The translations under genes were made by a program, and so were the position numbers. The notes beneath the pieces are model-generated. The model made no database searches, was not told the DNA's origin, and saw nothing but the letters and a program-made list of their open reading frames with translations. From NCBI RefSeq assembly GCF_014078525.1, contig NZ_MU078698.1, positions 16,263-80,262 of the forward strand: 64,000 nt of DNA, written 5' to 3'. This document shows, one piece after another, positions 17,804 through 27,118 of this stretch. How positions within the stretch are numbered: position 1 is the stretch's first letter; each line of letters begins with the position of its first letter. Origin of the DNA: Nitrosopumilus sp. b3. GTDB taxonomy: Archaea; Thermoproteota; Nitrososphaeria; Nitrososphaerales; Nitrosopumilaceae.

Positions 17804-18396
17804 CCTTCTAAAATCTCCTCTTTTGTCAAAGAACCTTCTCGAATAATGTTGATCTTTTCATTTTCTATTTCAATAATCGTTGATTCTGCTTTACTTGTTA
17901 TTGTTCCTCCATCAACAAAAATATCATAATTTTCTAAATTTCTAACACATTCATCCGGATTTGTAAATGATGGATGTCCTGAAATATTTGCACTTGTTCC
18001 CACTAGAAAGTTACAACCTTTCAAAATTTCTAAAGTACATTTATGATTTGGCACTCTTATAGCAATTTTCTCATTTAATAATAATGATTTTTTTAAATCA
18101 TCATCGATTAACTTTAAAATTATTGTAAGTTGCCCTGGCCAAAACTTTGAAACAATTTTTTTTGTAAAATCATCAATATCCACAATTTTTTCTGCAATTT
18201 CTGTGGAGTAAGTCAAAACTGGTAATGGTTTGGAACTATCTCTGGATTTTATATCATAAATTTTTTTTACTGCTTCATTATCGTATGGATTACAACCTAT
18301 TCCATATACGGTATCAGTTGGATAAACTGCAATCCCCCCATGATTGATAACTCCTATAGCTTTTTCAATTCCTCTTTTATCACATTTTACTTTCAT
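17800..18396 (-). CDS. Threonylcarbamoyl-AMP synthase (Sua5/YrdC/TsaC)
   Basis: The 198-residue protein is a YrdC domain without the Sua5 C-terminal domain: GGIAVYPTDTVYGIGCNPY, KSRDSSKPLPVL, WPGQLTIIL, IAIRVPNH and VGTSANISGHPS. It makes threonylcarbamoyl-AMP from threonine, bicarbonate and ATP for tRNA t6A37. It is coupled (ATGA) to the THUMP gene and lies opposite the Cgi121 fusion gene. Confidence 0.93.
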   Translation of the reverse strand: MKVKCDKRGIEKAIGVINHGGIAVYPTDTVYGIGCNPYDNEAVKKIYDIKSRDSSKPLPVLTYSTEIAEKIVDIDDFTKKIVSKFWPGQLTIILKLIDDDLKKSLLLNEKIAIRVPNHKCTLEILKGCNFLVGTSANISGHPSFTNPDECVRNLENYDIFVDGGTITSKAESTIIEIENEKINIIREGSLTKEEILEG

Positions 18397-18475
18397 AATT
18401 GATTCTGCATTTTTTGTTTAATTATCATTTACTTTTGAATACATTTTTAATACTATGATGATTTTTTTGTGAGAT

Positions 18476-18562
18476 ATGTCCACTCCTTCTGATTATGAAG
18501 ACACAGAATTCGAAGATGACTTTGATGATGAATTTGATGATGAATTTGATGAAGAAGACTAG
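18476..18562 (+). CDS. Tiny acidic protein, 28 aa
   Basis: The frame encodes MSTPSDYEDTEF followed by repeats of D-D-E-F, ending EED. Half of its residues are Asp or Glu. Its TAG overlaps the stop of the convergent winged-helix gene within one CTAG. A TATA-like stretch lies upstream. The length is marginal but the start, composition and packing argue for a real gene. Confidence 0.45.
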   Translation: MSTPSDYEDTEFEDDFDDEFDDEFDEED

Positions 18563-18846
18563 ATATTCAATCCAAAATTATCTGCAAAATTTGTAAATGT
18601 ATTATATGCTTGAAGAAATTCTCTACCTGTTGGACTAATTCTATATTTGTTTGAGCCTTGTGTATCTACTTGTTCTAAAAGTCCTTGCGATACTAAGGTT
18701 TTTAGAATTCTAGAAATTCTTGAATGTGAAATATTTGCTTTTCTAATGAGATATGTTACTGTTGCTCCATCTTCATCTTGTAGATCATCTCTAGTTGTTG
18801 ATAAAATATCGCCAATTATTTTCATATGTGTTCTATACTCTGCCAT
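18559..18846 (-). CDS. Winged helix-turn-helix regulator
   Basis: The 95-residue protein is a paralogue of the one at 11414: YRTHMKIIGDILSTTRDDL, then ISHSRISRILKTLVSQGLLEQV (HTH) and YRISPTGREFLQAYNTFTNF (wing). It is likely a DNA-binding dimer. Its target is unknown; the ~120-bp A+T-rich upstream gap would hold its promoter. Confidence 0.8.
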   Translation of the reverse strand: MAEYRTHMKIIGDILSTTRDDLQDEDGATVTYLIRKANISHSRISRILKTLVSQGLLEQVDTQGSNKYRISPTGREFLQAYNTFTNFADNFGLNI

Positions 18847-18965
18847 TTCCTCAATAGAATATCTTTCTAATTTCTATGAGAGTACGTTGATATTTTCCAA
18901 TATACTAAAAAGACAAAAGAATTTGACACTTTTTTAATTCACAAATTTTTGTGCCTATATCTAAA

Positions 18966-19607
18966 TTATTCAAAATCATCATCAAATTTTATCTTAGTTA
19001 ATGGGACTTTGCTCACTGGAATGAATAGTGCTATCAATCCTCCAATTTTGATTGTCATCGAAGCTGTGTATAGTACTGATTCTGGAAAAACAAAAGAATA
19101 CCATCCTAAAAATTCACCCAATGCTAAAAGCCCTAGGCCCACCGCAACAGAAATAGCTCCTTTATTCTTATTTTCAAAATATGATAACATTGTTTCAATT
19201 GCACCATACGCTAACAAAATAAATGAAACAGATCTGAAAATATGTTCTAACTGAACTGACGAAACTAAGAATAATGGTAAAATTCCAACTGATCTAAAAT
19301 AACTTGATTTTGGAAAAAATGATTTTATGCTATGAGAAAATGCAATGAAAAAATAACCTACTGTTTGAATTGCTATTCCTAATGTTTGCACCCATCTTTC
19401 TATACTTCCAGATTTTATTACAAAATCTTCTATTGTATATCCCATCCATATGACAAAAAATCCTAAACTGATTGATAAAAATGCAATTGATAATCTAAAT
19501 AGAGTTGGACTGCCAGTATTTCTAAACCCTATGATTGACATTACTCCAATTGCCAATCCTACTAAAAATCCTACAAGATTAAGTATATTTTCTAATAAAA
19601 ATTCCAA
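18966..19607 (-). CDS. Multi-spanning membrane protein, 213 aa
   Basis: Six to seven hydrophobic segments can be drawn (about 9-28, 37-57, 73-92, 106-123, 126-143, 150-168, 181-199). There is no catalytic motif and an acidic cytoplasmic end KFDDDFE. It is not a recognised transporter family. Spacing to neighbours suggests its own promoter. Confidence 0.65.
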   Translation of the reverse strand: MEFLLENILNLVGFLVGLAIGVMSIIGFRNTGSPTLFRLSIAFLSISLGFFVIWMGYTIEDFVIKSGSIERWVQTLGIAIQTVGYFFIAFSHSIKSFFPKSSYFRSVGILPLFLVSSVQLEHIFRSVSFILLAYGAIETMLSYFENKNKGAISVAVGLGLLALGEFLGWYSFVFPESVLYTASMTIKIGGLIALFIPVSKVPLTKIKFDDDFE

Positions 19608-19667
19608 TGATGTTTAGAAACTCTTTGAACTAATTATTTTAATCTGATGAATGATTTCACCATGTTG

Positions 19668-19877
19668 TTAATCCCATTCATCCAACGATCCTGAAGTGTG
19701 ACCTTCAGTACTTCCTGTATAATCTCCAAGAATATCAGAATATTTTGATTCATTATGTGCTACAAATTTTACATATTCCCCATAACTCATATCAAAATCA
19801 CATGAGCCACATTTTACCTCAGAAAAATCCATTGCCAATTCTGCATCTTCTTTACACTTGGGGCATTTTATCTTCAT
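19668..19877 (-). CDS. Small zinc-ribbon protein, 69 aa
   Basis: CPKCKEDAEL and CGSCDFDM form a classic four-Cys ribbon within the first 32 residues; the remainder is acidic and Ser/Gly-rich. It is divergent from the YggX-like gene. Function unknown. Confidence 0.7.
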   Translation of the reverse strand: MKIKCPKCKEDAELAMDFSEVKCGSCDFDMSYGEYVKFVAHNESKYSDILGDYTGSTEGHTSGSLDEWD

Positions 19878-19955
19878 AATGCCATAAAGTCTTTGTTAAC
19901 TATTATTACTTTAGATTCGAAAAAAGATAAAAGGAGTTCAATATTGATATTTTCT

Positions 19956-20237
19956 ATGACTCGAACATGTACCAAATGTAAAAACTCTATTCCTGATACT
20001 GAACAACTTAGTGTTGTAGCTGAAAAATACCCTACATGTAACAAATGTTGGGCTGAATGGAAAGAATATCAAATTATGGTGATGAATGAAATGAAATTAG
20101 ATATGTCAATGCTTGATCATAGGAAATTATTGAAAAAACATGAGAAGATCTTTGTAGGTGTACTGTCTCCTGAAGGGGAAGTTATAGATTACACAAATGA
20201 AGATAATAGAAAACCTGATGAGCCTACAAGCGTCTAA
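19956..20237 (+). CDS. YggX-like Fe(II)-trafficking / oxidative-damage protein
   Basis: I start at MTRTCTKCKNSIP (93 residues). The core WAEWKEYQIMVMNEMKLDMS and DHRKLLKKHEKIFVG resembles bacterial YggX, where W..W..YQ..MINE and a final helix are conserved. Two CxxC pairs (C5/C8, C28/C31) differ from bacterial YggX and may bind iron or zinc. The relation is by motif, not proven. An upstream in-frame start at 19893 looks less likely. Confidence 0.6.
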   Translation: MTRTCTKCKNSIPDTEQLSVVAEKYPTCNKCWAEWKEYQIMVMNEMKLDMSMLDHRKLLKKHEKIFVGVLSPEGEVIDYTNEDNRKPDEPTSV

Positions 20238-20713
20238 AATTTCAAGTGTTTTTTAGCATTATCTGGTATAATTAACAAAATCCTTCTTTTTGAATTTTCA
20301 TCCAAATTGTGGATTATTTTTTTTATAGTATCAGCCAGTATTGTTTTTTCATTTTCGTCTAATGTCAAATATACTTCCAAAATTCCATCTAAATTAAATT
20401 CAATTAATTTTTGAGGTGACTTTGAGACTTCTATGATATAAGCTGAGAATAATCCCGCCCTTTGTTCTTCTGAAAGTGTGGTTAAAATTTTTAGCCATGT
20501 TTTAAAAAGCTTGGAAAAATTAGGAAATGGAATAGTTGGCCCTGCTTCTAGTGCATTGTTTATTACTTCTTTTTGTTCTGGTTCAGATAACGTAAAAAAT
20601 TCCATCATTCTTTTTTTAAGAATTGGATTTCTAAGAAAATCTGGAAGATTAGCTAAATTAATTATGATATTTCCTGCAAAATTTTCTCCTACCATCGATC
20701 TAACCGAATCCAT
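20234..20713 (-). CDS. Helical hypothetical protein, 159 aa
   Basis: The protein is almost entirely alpha-helical with repeated LSEPEQKEV, LSEEQRAGL and LDENEKTIL motifs, suggesting a helical-repeat scaffold. No catalytic residues are recognised. It is convergent with the YggX-like gene (4-bp overlap) and divergent from purA. Confidence 0.6.
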   Translation of the reverse strand: MDSVRSMVGENFAGNIIINLANLPDFLRNPILKKRMMEFFTLSEPEQKEVINNALEAGPTIPFPNFSKLFKTWLKILTTLSEEQRAGLFSAYIIEVSKSPQKLIEFNLDGILEVYLTLDENEKTILADTIKKIIHNLDENSKRRILLIIPDNAKKHLKF

Positions 20714-20775
20714 GTTGAATATAAAATCATGTGATAATACTTTAGCTTAAATAAACGAAATAGAAATTGCAATAC

Positions 20776-21777
20776 ATGACATCTACTGTAGTTGTTGGAG
20801 GATTTTTTGGTGATGAAGGTAAGGGTAAAATTATTTCATATTTGGCAATAAAAGATAATCCTACAATAATAGTTAGAGGTGGAGCTGGTCCAAACGCTGG
20901 TCATACAATTAGAGATGGCGATAAAGTGTACAAAGTAAGAATGCTTCCAAGTGGTTTCTTGAATAAAAATTCCAAAGTGATGATTGGACCCGGTGTTGTA
21001 ATTAATCCTGAAGTTCTTAAAAAAGAAATTAATGATTTTGAAGTTTCCGGACGCGCATTTATTGATAAGCATTGTGGAATTATTGAGGAGACTCATCTGT
21101 TAAGAGATTCTAAAGGAGAATTAAAAGAAAAAATTGGTAGCACTGGTTCTGGTACAGGACCTGCTAATGCTGATAGGGCAATGAGAGTTTTAAAACTTGC
21201 AAAAGATTTTGATTCACTATCCTCTCTTGTTATCGACGTACCTCTAGAAATTAACAAAGCATTATCTAAAAATGAACATGTTTTAGTAGAGGGTACACAG
21301 GGAACCTTCCTTTCTTTGTGGCATGGAACTTATCCTTTTGTTACCTCTAAGGATGTCACCGCTTCTGGAATTTGTGCTGATATTGGACTTGGACCTACAA
21401 AGGTGGATGAAGTAATTATTGTCTTCAAATCATATGTTACGCGTGTAGGTACCGGGCCTCTTGAAAAAGAATTATCCATTGAAGAAGCAGAAAAAAAAGG
21501 TTGGTCTGAGTTTGGTACTGTCACAGGCCGTCAAAGACGTGCTGCAGATTTTGATTTTGATTTAGCTAGGCGTGCAATCATGCTTAATGGAGCAACACAA
21601 ATTTCCATTACAAAATTAGATGTTCTTTATTCAGATTGTGCAGGCAAAACTTCCTATGATGACTTGTCTGATGATGCAAAATCATTCATAAAAAATATTG
21701 AAACTGAATTGAACACGCCTGTTACAATAATTGGAACAGGTCCAGCTGTTAATGATGTTATTGATAGAAGAAACTAG
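20776..21777 (+). CDS. purA: Adenylosuccinate synthetase
   Basis: The 333-residue protein begins MTSTVVVGGFFGDEGKGKI with the P-loop-like GDEGKGK, followed by GPNAGHTI, IGSTGSGTGPA, EGTQGTFLSLWHGTYP and a C-terminal ITKLDVLY where NKxD would be. It condenses IMP with aspartate using GTP; PurB at 1961 completes the step to AMP. It is shorter than bacterial PurA (~430), as in the compact archaeal form. An in-frame TTG lies at 20767. Confidence 0.95.
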   Translation: MTSTVVVGGFFGDEGKGKIISYLAIKDNPTIIVRGGAGPNAGHTIRDGDKVYKVRMLPSGFLNKNSKVMIGPGVVINPEVLKKEINDFEVSGRAFIDKHCGIIEETHLLRDSKGELKEKIGSTGSGTGPANADRAMRVLKLAKDFDSLSSLVIDVPLEINKALSKNEHVLVEGTQGTFLSLWHGTYPFVTSKDVTASGICADIGLGPTKVDEVIIVFKSYVTRVGTGPLEKELSIEEAEKKGWSEFGTVTGRQRRAADFDFDLARRAIMLNGATQISITKLDVLYSDCAGKTSYDDLSDDAKSFIKNIETELNTPVTIIGTGPAVNDVIDRRN

Positions 21778-21826
21778 GCTCCAAAATTTAGGATAAGTTT
21801 AATTTGATAATCTACTACAAACATCT

Positions 21827-22513
21827 GTGGATAAATTACAAGCAACTACAATTGACAAATTCCCACGTTATATTCAGGTACATTCAACTTTAGAATTCAC
21901 TAGGCTCGTTTGTGCACTTGAGCGTGCACCGCGTGTATCCTTCTTGCATGATCACTTTGGAAAAAAAATATTATCTGTACAAATGGATATTTTAAAAGAT
22001 AAGCCAATTGTATATTATACTCCATTAGAGCATAATGGACATTATCTTTGTTATGGACTAAAAGGTGGAAAGGAAGAATCTGCAATTGTAGATACTACTT
22101 CTGATGCAAGCAAACTTTATTCTCCAATTGTACGAATTAAATCTCTTCCAAAGTCTTTACAACCTGGAAATGGCACTCTAGATAGATATCAGCCCATTGA
22201 ATTAGAAGACATGTCTAGTCTTGCAAAACTTACTTGGGGTTTTGAAGAAACACCGTTCCCCCTATTCTTATTCCCATGTAATAACAAATGGTTAATTGGA
22301 GTTTTTATGAATTTCAACGATGAAGGCACCTCTTATTTCTGTCATGTGGTATTGGATTCTGATCCCCAAAAACCATTTCTAAAATTTTCAACAAGTAATG
22401 GGATATTGCCTACCTTTGTAGAAGATCCTTCAGAACACGGTTATTCATATATCAAAATTATAAAATTAAAAGACACACATCCTTTAGTAGATTATGGCCA
22501 CCTTCAAAACTAG
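21827..22513 (+). CDS. Hypothetical protein upstream of pyrF, 228 aa
   Basis: The start is GTG. A soluble, beta-rich protein without membrane segments or recognisable motifs; scattered aromatic residues (WGFEETPFPLFLFPC) suggest a globular core. Its end overlaps the start of pyrF by 20 bp, so the two are translated from one message. Whether it acts in pyrimidine synthesis is unknown. Confidence 0.65.
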   Translation: MDKLQATTIDKFPRYIQVHSTLEFTRLVCALERAPRVSFLHDHFGKKILSVQMDILKDKPIVYYTPLEHNGHYLCYGLKGGKEESAIVDTTSDASKLYSPIVRIKSLPKSLQPGNGTLDRYQPIELEDMSSLAKLTWGFEETPFPLFLFPCNNKWLIGVFMNFNDEGTSYFCHVVLDSDPQKPFLKFSTSNGILPTFVEDPSEHGYSYIKIIKLKDTHPLVDYGHLQN

Positions 22514-23234
22514 ACTTTCCAAGATCGCAAAAACCAATGGAAAAGTAATTCTTGCAAATGATTATGATGGAACTATAAAGAATTTAGAATCTAAAACCAT
22601 TCAAAATATTCAAAAATTACACCCATATTTATGCGGAATCAAGTTAAATTTCCACTTACTTTTACCTCTTGGAGCTAAAGAGATTCTCAAAATCAATAAA
22701 ACAGCTCATAGATATGGTTTACAAACAATTGCTGATATCAAACTAAATGATATTGGAAATACAAATCGTGTTACAACTGAACATCTTTGGAATTTAGGAT
22801 TTGACGCTGTAATTGCCAACCCAATAATGGGTCTTGATAGTTTAAAAAATCTAGTTAAATCATCTCACAAAAATCAAAAGGGTGTTATCACTTTATGCCA
22901 CATGAGTGCTCCTGAAGCAAAATTATCTTATGATATGGAGATCAAAATGGGAAAGAAACAACAACTTTACCAATTATTTTTGAATTGGGCTGTGACTTCA
23001 AAGGTTGATGGGATTGTGGTTGGAGCTACTTTTCCAAAAATTATACAATATTGCTCAAAAAAAGCTGGAAAAAAATTAGACATATTTTCTCCTGGAGTTG
23101 GTACTCAAGGCGGTAGTGCAAACCAAGTAATTTCATCTGGAACTGATTATTTGATTGTGGGTAGGACTATCCTAAACTCTAAAAACCCTGTAAGTGTTGC
23201 AAAAGAATTACAACTACAAAGTTTTGGAAAGTAG
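22494..23234 (+). CDS. pyrF: Orotidine 5'-phosphate decarboxylase
   Basis: The TIM-barrel protein (246 aa) has ANDYDG, CGIKLNFHLLL, the catalytic TIADIKLNDIGNTN (D..K.ND), GVITLCHMSAPEA, VVGATFP and the phosphate-binding SPGVGTQGG...VGRTI. It converts OMP to UMP. Overlaps at both ends (hypothetical gene upstream, convergent Nudix gene downstream) show tight packing. Confidence 0.93.
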   Translation: MATFKTRLSKIAKTNGKVILANDYDGTIKNLESKTIQNIQKLHPYLCGIKLNFHLLLPLGAKEILKINKTAHRYGLQTIADIKLNDIGNTNRVTTEHLWNLGFDAVIANPIMGLDSLKNLVKSSHKNQKGVITLCHMSAPEAKLSYDMEIKMGKKQQLYQLFLNWAVTSKVDGIVVGATFPKIIQYCSKKAGKKLDIFSPGVGTQGGSANQVISSGTDYLIVGRTILNSKNPVSVAKELQLQSFGK

Positions 23235-23633
23235 CATTTGGGCTTTTGTTAATACTGTTTTCGCGTTATCAAATGTTGTTTTTTCCATGGCTGTGTTATA
23301 ATCCATCCATGCGAAGTTTTGATGCTCGTGAGAAATTTCCACATCTTTAGTTTTAGTTTCTGCCAAGAAAAATACAACTTTTTTATGAATTAATTCCCCC
23401 TGATATTGAAAATTATATTCAATCCATTCTTCAAAATTTTCTACAAATAAAATATCCGTTATTCCTGTTTCTTCTTTTGTTTCCCTTATTGCTGTTTGAT
23501 GCGTTGTTTCGTCTTTCTCCATTTTCCCTTTTACAAAATCCCAATGTCCAGATGGATAATGTAATAATAAAAATAATTTTTTTGAATCTTCTTTTCTAAA
23601 TATTACAATTCCTGCTGATGTCTCTTCAATCAT
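23214..23633 (-). CDS. Nudix hydrolase, Ap4A-hydrolase type
   Basis: The 139-residue protein carries the complete Nudix box GKMEKDETTHQTAIRETKEE followed by TGI. The lead SAGIVIFRKEDSKKLFLLLHYPSGHWDFVKG is typical of asymmetric bis(5'-nucleosyl)-tetraphosphatases. It is coupled by a 4-bp overlap to the downstream end of uppS. Confidence 0.88.
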   Translation of the reverse strand: MIEETSAGIVIFRKEDSKKLFLLLHYPSGHWDFVKGKMEKDETTHQTAIRETKEETGITDILFVENFEEWIEYNFQYQGELIHKKVVFFLAETKTKDVEISHEHQNFAWMDYNTAMEKTTFDNAKTVLTKAQMLLSKTL

Positions 23634-24403
23634 TTTCCTAACCGCCTCTTCCTTTCTTGATATGTTCTGATGGCTCTCATCAAATCAATTTTTCTAAACT
23701 CTGGCCAAAAAATATCCATAAACACTAATTCGCTGTATGCACTTTGCCACATAAGGAATCCACTCAATCTTTGTTCACCAGATGTTCTTAGTATCATATC
23801 TGGAGATGATTGTGGTAAATGTGATGTATATAGATTTGATTCAATTTCTTTTTTGTTAATATCCTCCACCTTTATTGAACCATCTTTGATTTTTTCTCCT
23901 ATTTTTTTAACTGCATCTAATAATTCGTATTGTCCACCATATGCTAATGCAATGTTTAGAAAATGATTGTCATAATTTTTTGTAGCATCATCTAATTTTT
24001 GTAGAATATCTTTGATAGAATCTGGAAGCAGTTCAATTCTACCAATTCCCTTGACTCTCATTTTACATCGATGAATTCTAGGATCATTGTATAATTTTTC
24101 TAATCTCATACGAATTAATTCATAAAGATATTCTAGTTCATCGTCTTTTCTATTCAAATTCTCTGCTGATAATGCATATAGTGTTACAATCTTGATGTCA
24201 AATTCCTCACACCAGTCAAGAAGATTTTCAACTGCATCTGCTCCTTTCCAATGTCCTTTTTTTGGCATTGTTAGGTGCCTTTTAGCCCATCTTCTATTAC
24301 CATCTAAAATTAAGGCAACATGATTTGGAATGTCTCCATTCTGAATTTCTTTTTCTAATCTTTTACCGTATATTTTGTATAGTCCCGATAATTGAAAAAC
24401 CAC
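23630..24403 (-). CDS. uppS: cis-Prenyl diphosphate synthase (UppS family)
   Basis: The 257-residue protein has VALILDGNRRWAK (catalytic Asp), KKGHWKGAD, TLYALSAENLNR and the C-terminal RTSGEQRLSGFLMWQSAYSE and FWPEF. It condenses isopentenyl diphosphates in cis to make long polyprenyl (dolichyl-type) carriers for glycosylation. It shares a transcript with the Nudix gene. Confidence 0.94.
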   Translation of the reverse strand: MVFQLSGLYKIYGKRLEKEIQNGDIPNHVALILDGNRRWAKRHLTMPKKGHWKGADAVENLLDWCEEFDIKIVTLYALSAENLNRKDDELEYLYELIRMRLEKLYNDPRIHRCKMRVKGIGRIELLPDSIKDILQKLDDATKNYDNHFLNIALAYGGQYELLDAVKKIGEKIKDGSIKVEDINKKEIESNLYTSHLPQSSPDMILRTSGEQRLSGFLMWQSAYSELVFMDIFWPEFRKIDLMRAIRTYQERKRRLGK

Positions 24404-24505
24404 TTCTTTTATTTTACTAATATTTGATCACCTTACCATTTTCAAGCAATTGAAGATATCAGTGTTATTCAGAAATTTGACTTTAAAGATACTAAAAATA
24501 AGAAT

Positions 24506-25651
24506 TTAGTCTGAAATCATCTCTTGTTCTTTATGCTTTCTATATTTTTTAAAGAGAATTGTGGCTGATACCAAAGTTGCTGCCAACCCTCCCAACAAAG
24601 GTGGGATCAGAGTAAATGAACTCTCATCATAAATCATAATGTTGGTAAATTGGGCTACTGTAGGATACAATGCAATTAGAACAATGATTCGCAAACTATC
24701 ACTAATTTGCCTTGGAATTCCCCCAATCCAATTACTAAGCAAAGTTCCAGCAAAAATTGCTCCAAGACCAATCCATAAAATTGGAAGTGCTCCGGCAACA
24801 AATTGTCCAATGATCATCTTGTCTGTAATCTTTGAAATAATTTGTGTATCTGCTTCAATTAACTCTAAATCAACAGCACTTATCCCTGCAGGAATTGATG
24901 AAAGCATCAATAGTATTCCAGCAACCATTGTAAACATTCTGATAAAACCCATCGGAGTTGGTTTAGACCAATTTGATAACGCTCTATCAATATCAAATGC
25001 TCTGATTAAAAACGCACCTCCCAAAATACTTACAAGAACTGCAAAGATTTCTGCAGTATAGCCAAATGCAGTTGCAATTCCACCAATTAACAAAAGAATT
25101 CCTGGAACTCCTAAAAAGAATTTTGAATATTTTGAATCATAAGCAAGCATTTTTAGATATTTTCCAAAAACTGCATAAGAATATTCTACACTTCTACTTA
25201 CTTTCATAACCACACGTTGAACAGATACAACTGGTAGTACATTTTGAATTACTGGAATTACACTCTCGTCATCTTCACCATCAGAAACAATTACTGCACC
25301 ATTTGCAGCAAAATTTTCTAAAACTTTTCTTGTCTCAGAAAGGATTTTTTCATCTGCTTGAACTCCTCTATCTTTTACTCCTGCAACAGTTATTACTTCA
25401 ACTTGATACCCTTTACTGATTAAATCTTCATATGTTTTGATAGCAGCAAAAATTGAATTTGAATCTGCATCTTCAGGATCTTCTAATGCTAATCTTTGAG
25501 CTGCTTCTATACATGCATCTCTACCTATGACTGGAGTAGAAATACCTGCTTTTTCTCCTACATCGTTATCTCTATCTATACAAATTACAAGTAATCTGTT
25601 GGCTGAAGATGCATTGACATCTTTTTCAACCTTATCTGATTGCTGAGACAT
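24506..25651 (-). CDS. DUF373-family membrane protein
   Basis: The 381-residue protein has a conserved soluble N-terminal half beginning RLLVICIDRDNDVGEKAG and including VAGVKDRGVQADEKI and IVSDGEDDESVIPVIQ, typical of archaeal DUF373. The C-terminal half has about six TM helices. The archaeal family has no proven function; the N-terminal domain looks nucleotide- or metal-binding. A short charged tail follows. Confidence 0.85.
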   Translation of the reverse strand: MSQQSDKVEKDVNASSANRLLVICIDRDNDVGEKAGISTPVIGRDACIEAAQRLALEDPEDADSNSIFAAIKTYEDLISKGYQVEVITVAGVKDRGVQADEKILSETRKVLENFAANGAVIVSDGEDDESVIPVIQNVLPVVSVQRVVMKVSRSVEYSYAVFGKYLKMLAYDSKYSKFFLGVPGILLLIGGIATAFGYTAEIFAVLVSILGGAFLIRAFDIDRALSNWSKPTPMGFIRMFTMVAGILLMLSSIPAGISAVDLELIEADTQIISKITDKMIIGQFVAGALPILWIGLGAIFAGTLLSNWIGGIPRQISDSLRIIVLIALYPTVAQFTNIMIYDESSFTLIPPLLGGLAATLVSATILFKKYRKHKEQEMISD

Positions 25652-25721
25652 TCTTTTTCTATTACAGAATTACTTTTTAACGATTTCCAACAACTATGAA
25701 TAGTAAAATTGGGTTTTGAGC

Positions 25722-26222
25722 CTAGTTGGGTCTTTGCTCTTCAGAATTTTTAGCATGTTCTAAAGATTCTTTTTTCATTAATTCAATTTTCTCTATAACT
25801 TCATTCAATTCTGTATCTGTGCTTCCTTTTTCAATCAAATTTGCTAGAACTTTTGTTTCACCGATATACGAATTAAATTTCTTTAATGCCTCCATATAGC
25901 TAATGTAACTATCTTGCCATATTTCTGGAGGTTTTGATGTAACAAATTCACTTATTTGAGAAGTAACCTGTGATGATGTTACATCAGCTATCACAATATA
26001 GTCTTGTGGAGAAATTTTACCGCTGCGGAGATTTTGATACTCTATCTCCATCGATTCCTGTAATACTTCATGGATGTTTTTTACTCCATCAAGATAATTT
26101 TCATAATCTGTCACTATGAAAGTTGCATCCTCTTCTTGTGGAACCAACCATAACAAAAAACTTGCACCTGTAATTACTGATAAAATTATGATAGTTGTAA
26201 CAATTCCTTTTTTTGATGCCAT
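25722..26222 (-). CDS. Membrane-anchored helical protein, 166 aa
   Basis: One N-terminal TM segment (about 8-27) is followed by an extracytoplasmic helical region with Gln/Ser/Glu-rich helices. No cysteine and no known family. It could be a structural envelope or sensor protein. About 250 bp of A+T-rich sequence separate it from the next plus-strand gene. Confidence 0.6.
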   Translation of the reverse strand: MASKKGIVTTIIILSVITGASFLLWLVPQEEDATFIVTDYENYLDGVKNIHEVLQESMEIEYQNLRSGKISPQDYIVIADVTSSQVTSQISEFVTSKPPEIWQDSYISYMEALKKFNSYIGETKVLANLIEKGSTDTELNEVIEKIELMKKESLEHAKNSEEQRPN

Positions 26223-26472
26223 TTTGTAATTTTATCTTCAAGGTGTTTATAATTGGTAATATCTTAAATAATTATGATTTTTATCCAAACGTTTGAAAAA
26301 AAATGTAATTACGATAAATTTGACATAATTTTTTTATTAATTTGTTACATTCGATGAATTTTTTAATAATTTTGTCTTTTTGATGCCTAAAAAAATTTAC
26401 GCACATCTAGTCTATAGTTAAATAAATTTCACAGCCTCTTCCTAAATACCCGTAAGATTGACAAATTTTAGA

Positions 26473-26625
26473 ATGGTTCAAGCATATTGCGTAAAATGCA
26501 GAGCAAAAAGGGATATCAAAGATCCCAAAGAAACTAAACTAAAGAATGGACGTCCTGCTGTAAAAGGTACATGTCCTACTTGTGGAACTAATGTATTCCG
26601 TATTGGTGCAATGCCAAAAGAATAA
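26473..26625 (+). CDS. DUF5679 zinc-ribbon protein, 50 aa
   Basis: YCVKCRAKRDIKDP (C6, C9) and GTCPTCGTNVFRIG (C36, C39) form the compact ribbon of DUF5679, a module also found at the end of some topoisomerases. The start ATG is preceded by an A+T-rich leader. It lies 70 bp upstream of the aIF2-beta gene. Confidence 0.75.
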   Translation: MVQAYCVKCRAKRDIKDPKETKLKNGRPAVKGTCPTCGTNVFRIGAMPKE

Positions 26626-26695
26626 CTTCTAACAAAAGTCCACACGATTTCTCTTTTTCAAAACCCATATAGGGTCCAGCATTCATAATTTTTTA

Positions 26696-27118
26696 GTGAC
26701 TAAAGCAGAATATGAGGGTCTACTGAAACGTATTCAAGATAAACTTGGAGATAATGATGAAGACTCATCAACTAGATTTGAGCTTCCTGTTGTAGATGTA
26801 ATGTGGGAAGGACAAAAAACTTTTCTACGTAATTTTTCAGAATTCCCAAAAGTTCTTCGTAGGGATCCTGATAAAGTCCTCCAGTATCTATCTAAAGAAT
26901 TTGCAGTTCCTGCAGAAAGACTAGGTGATAAAGCAATGTTTGTAGGTAGAAGAGCTCCTGATGATTTCACAAGATTATTTCAAATTTATGTAAAAGATTA
27001 CCTTGAATGTCCAACATGTAAAAGCCCTGATACTAAAATCCTTAAAGAAAATCGTATCTCATTTTTAATTTGCGAAGCATGTGGTGCAAAATCTACTTTA
27101 AAGGGTAAATATGCGTAA
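26696..27118 (+). CDS. Translation initiation factor aIF2 subunit beta
   Basis: The 140-residue protein has the aIF2-beta core: NFSEFPKVLRRDPDKVLQYL, then the C-terminal zinc ribbon ECPTCKSPDTKIL and CEACGAKS. It assists binding of initiator tRNA by aIF2. The start is GTG. It overlaps DUF424 by one base and starts a forward gene run up to top6A. Confidence 0.95.
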   Translation: MTKAEYEGLLKRIQDKLGDNDEDSSTRFELPVVDVMWEGQKTFLRNFSEFPKVLRRDPDKVLQYLSKEFAVPAERLGDKAMFVGRRAPDDFTRLFQIYVKDYLECPTCKSPDTKILKENRISFLICEACGAKSTLKGKYA

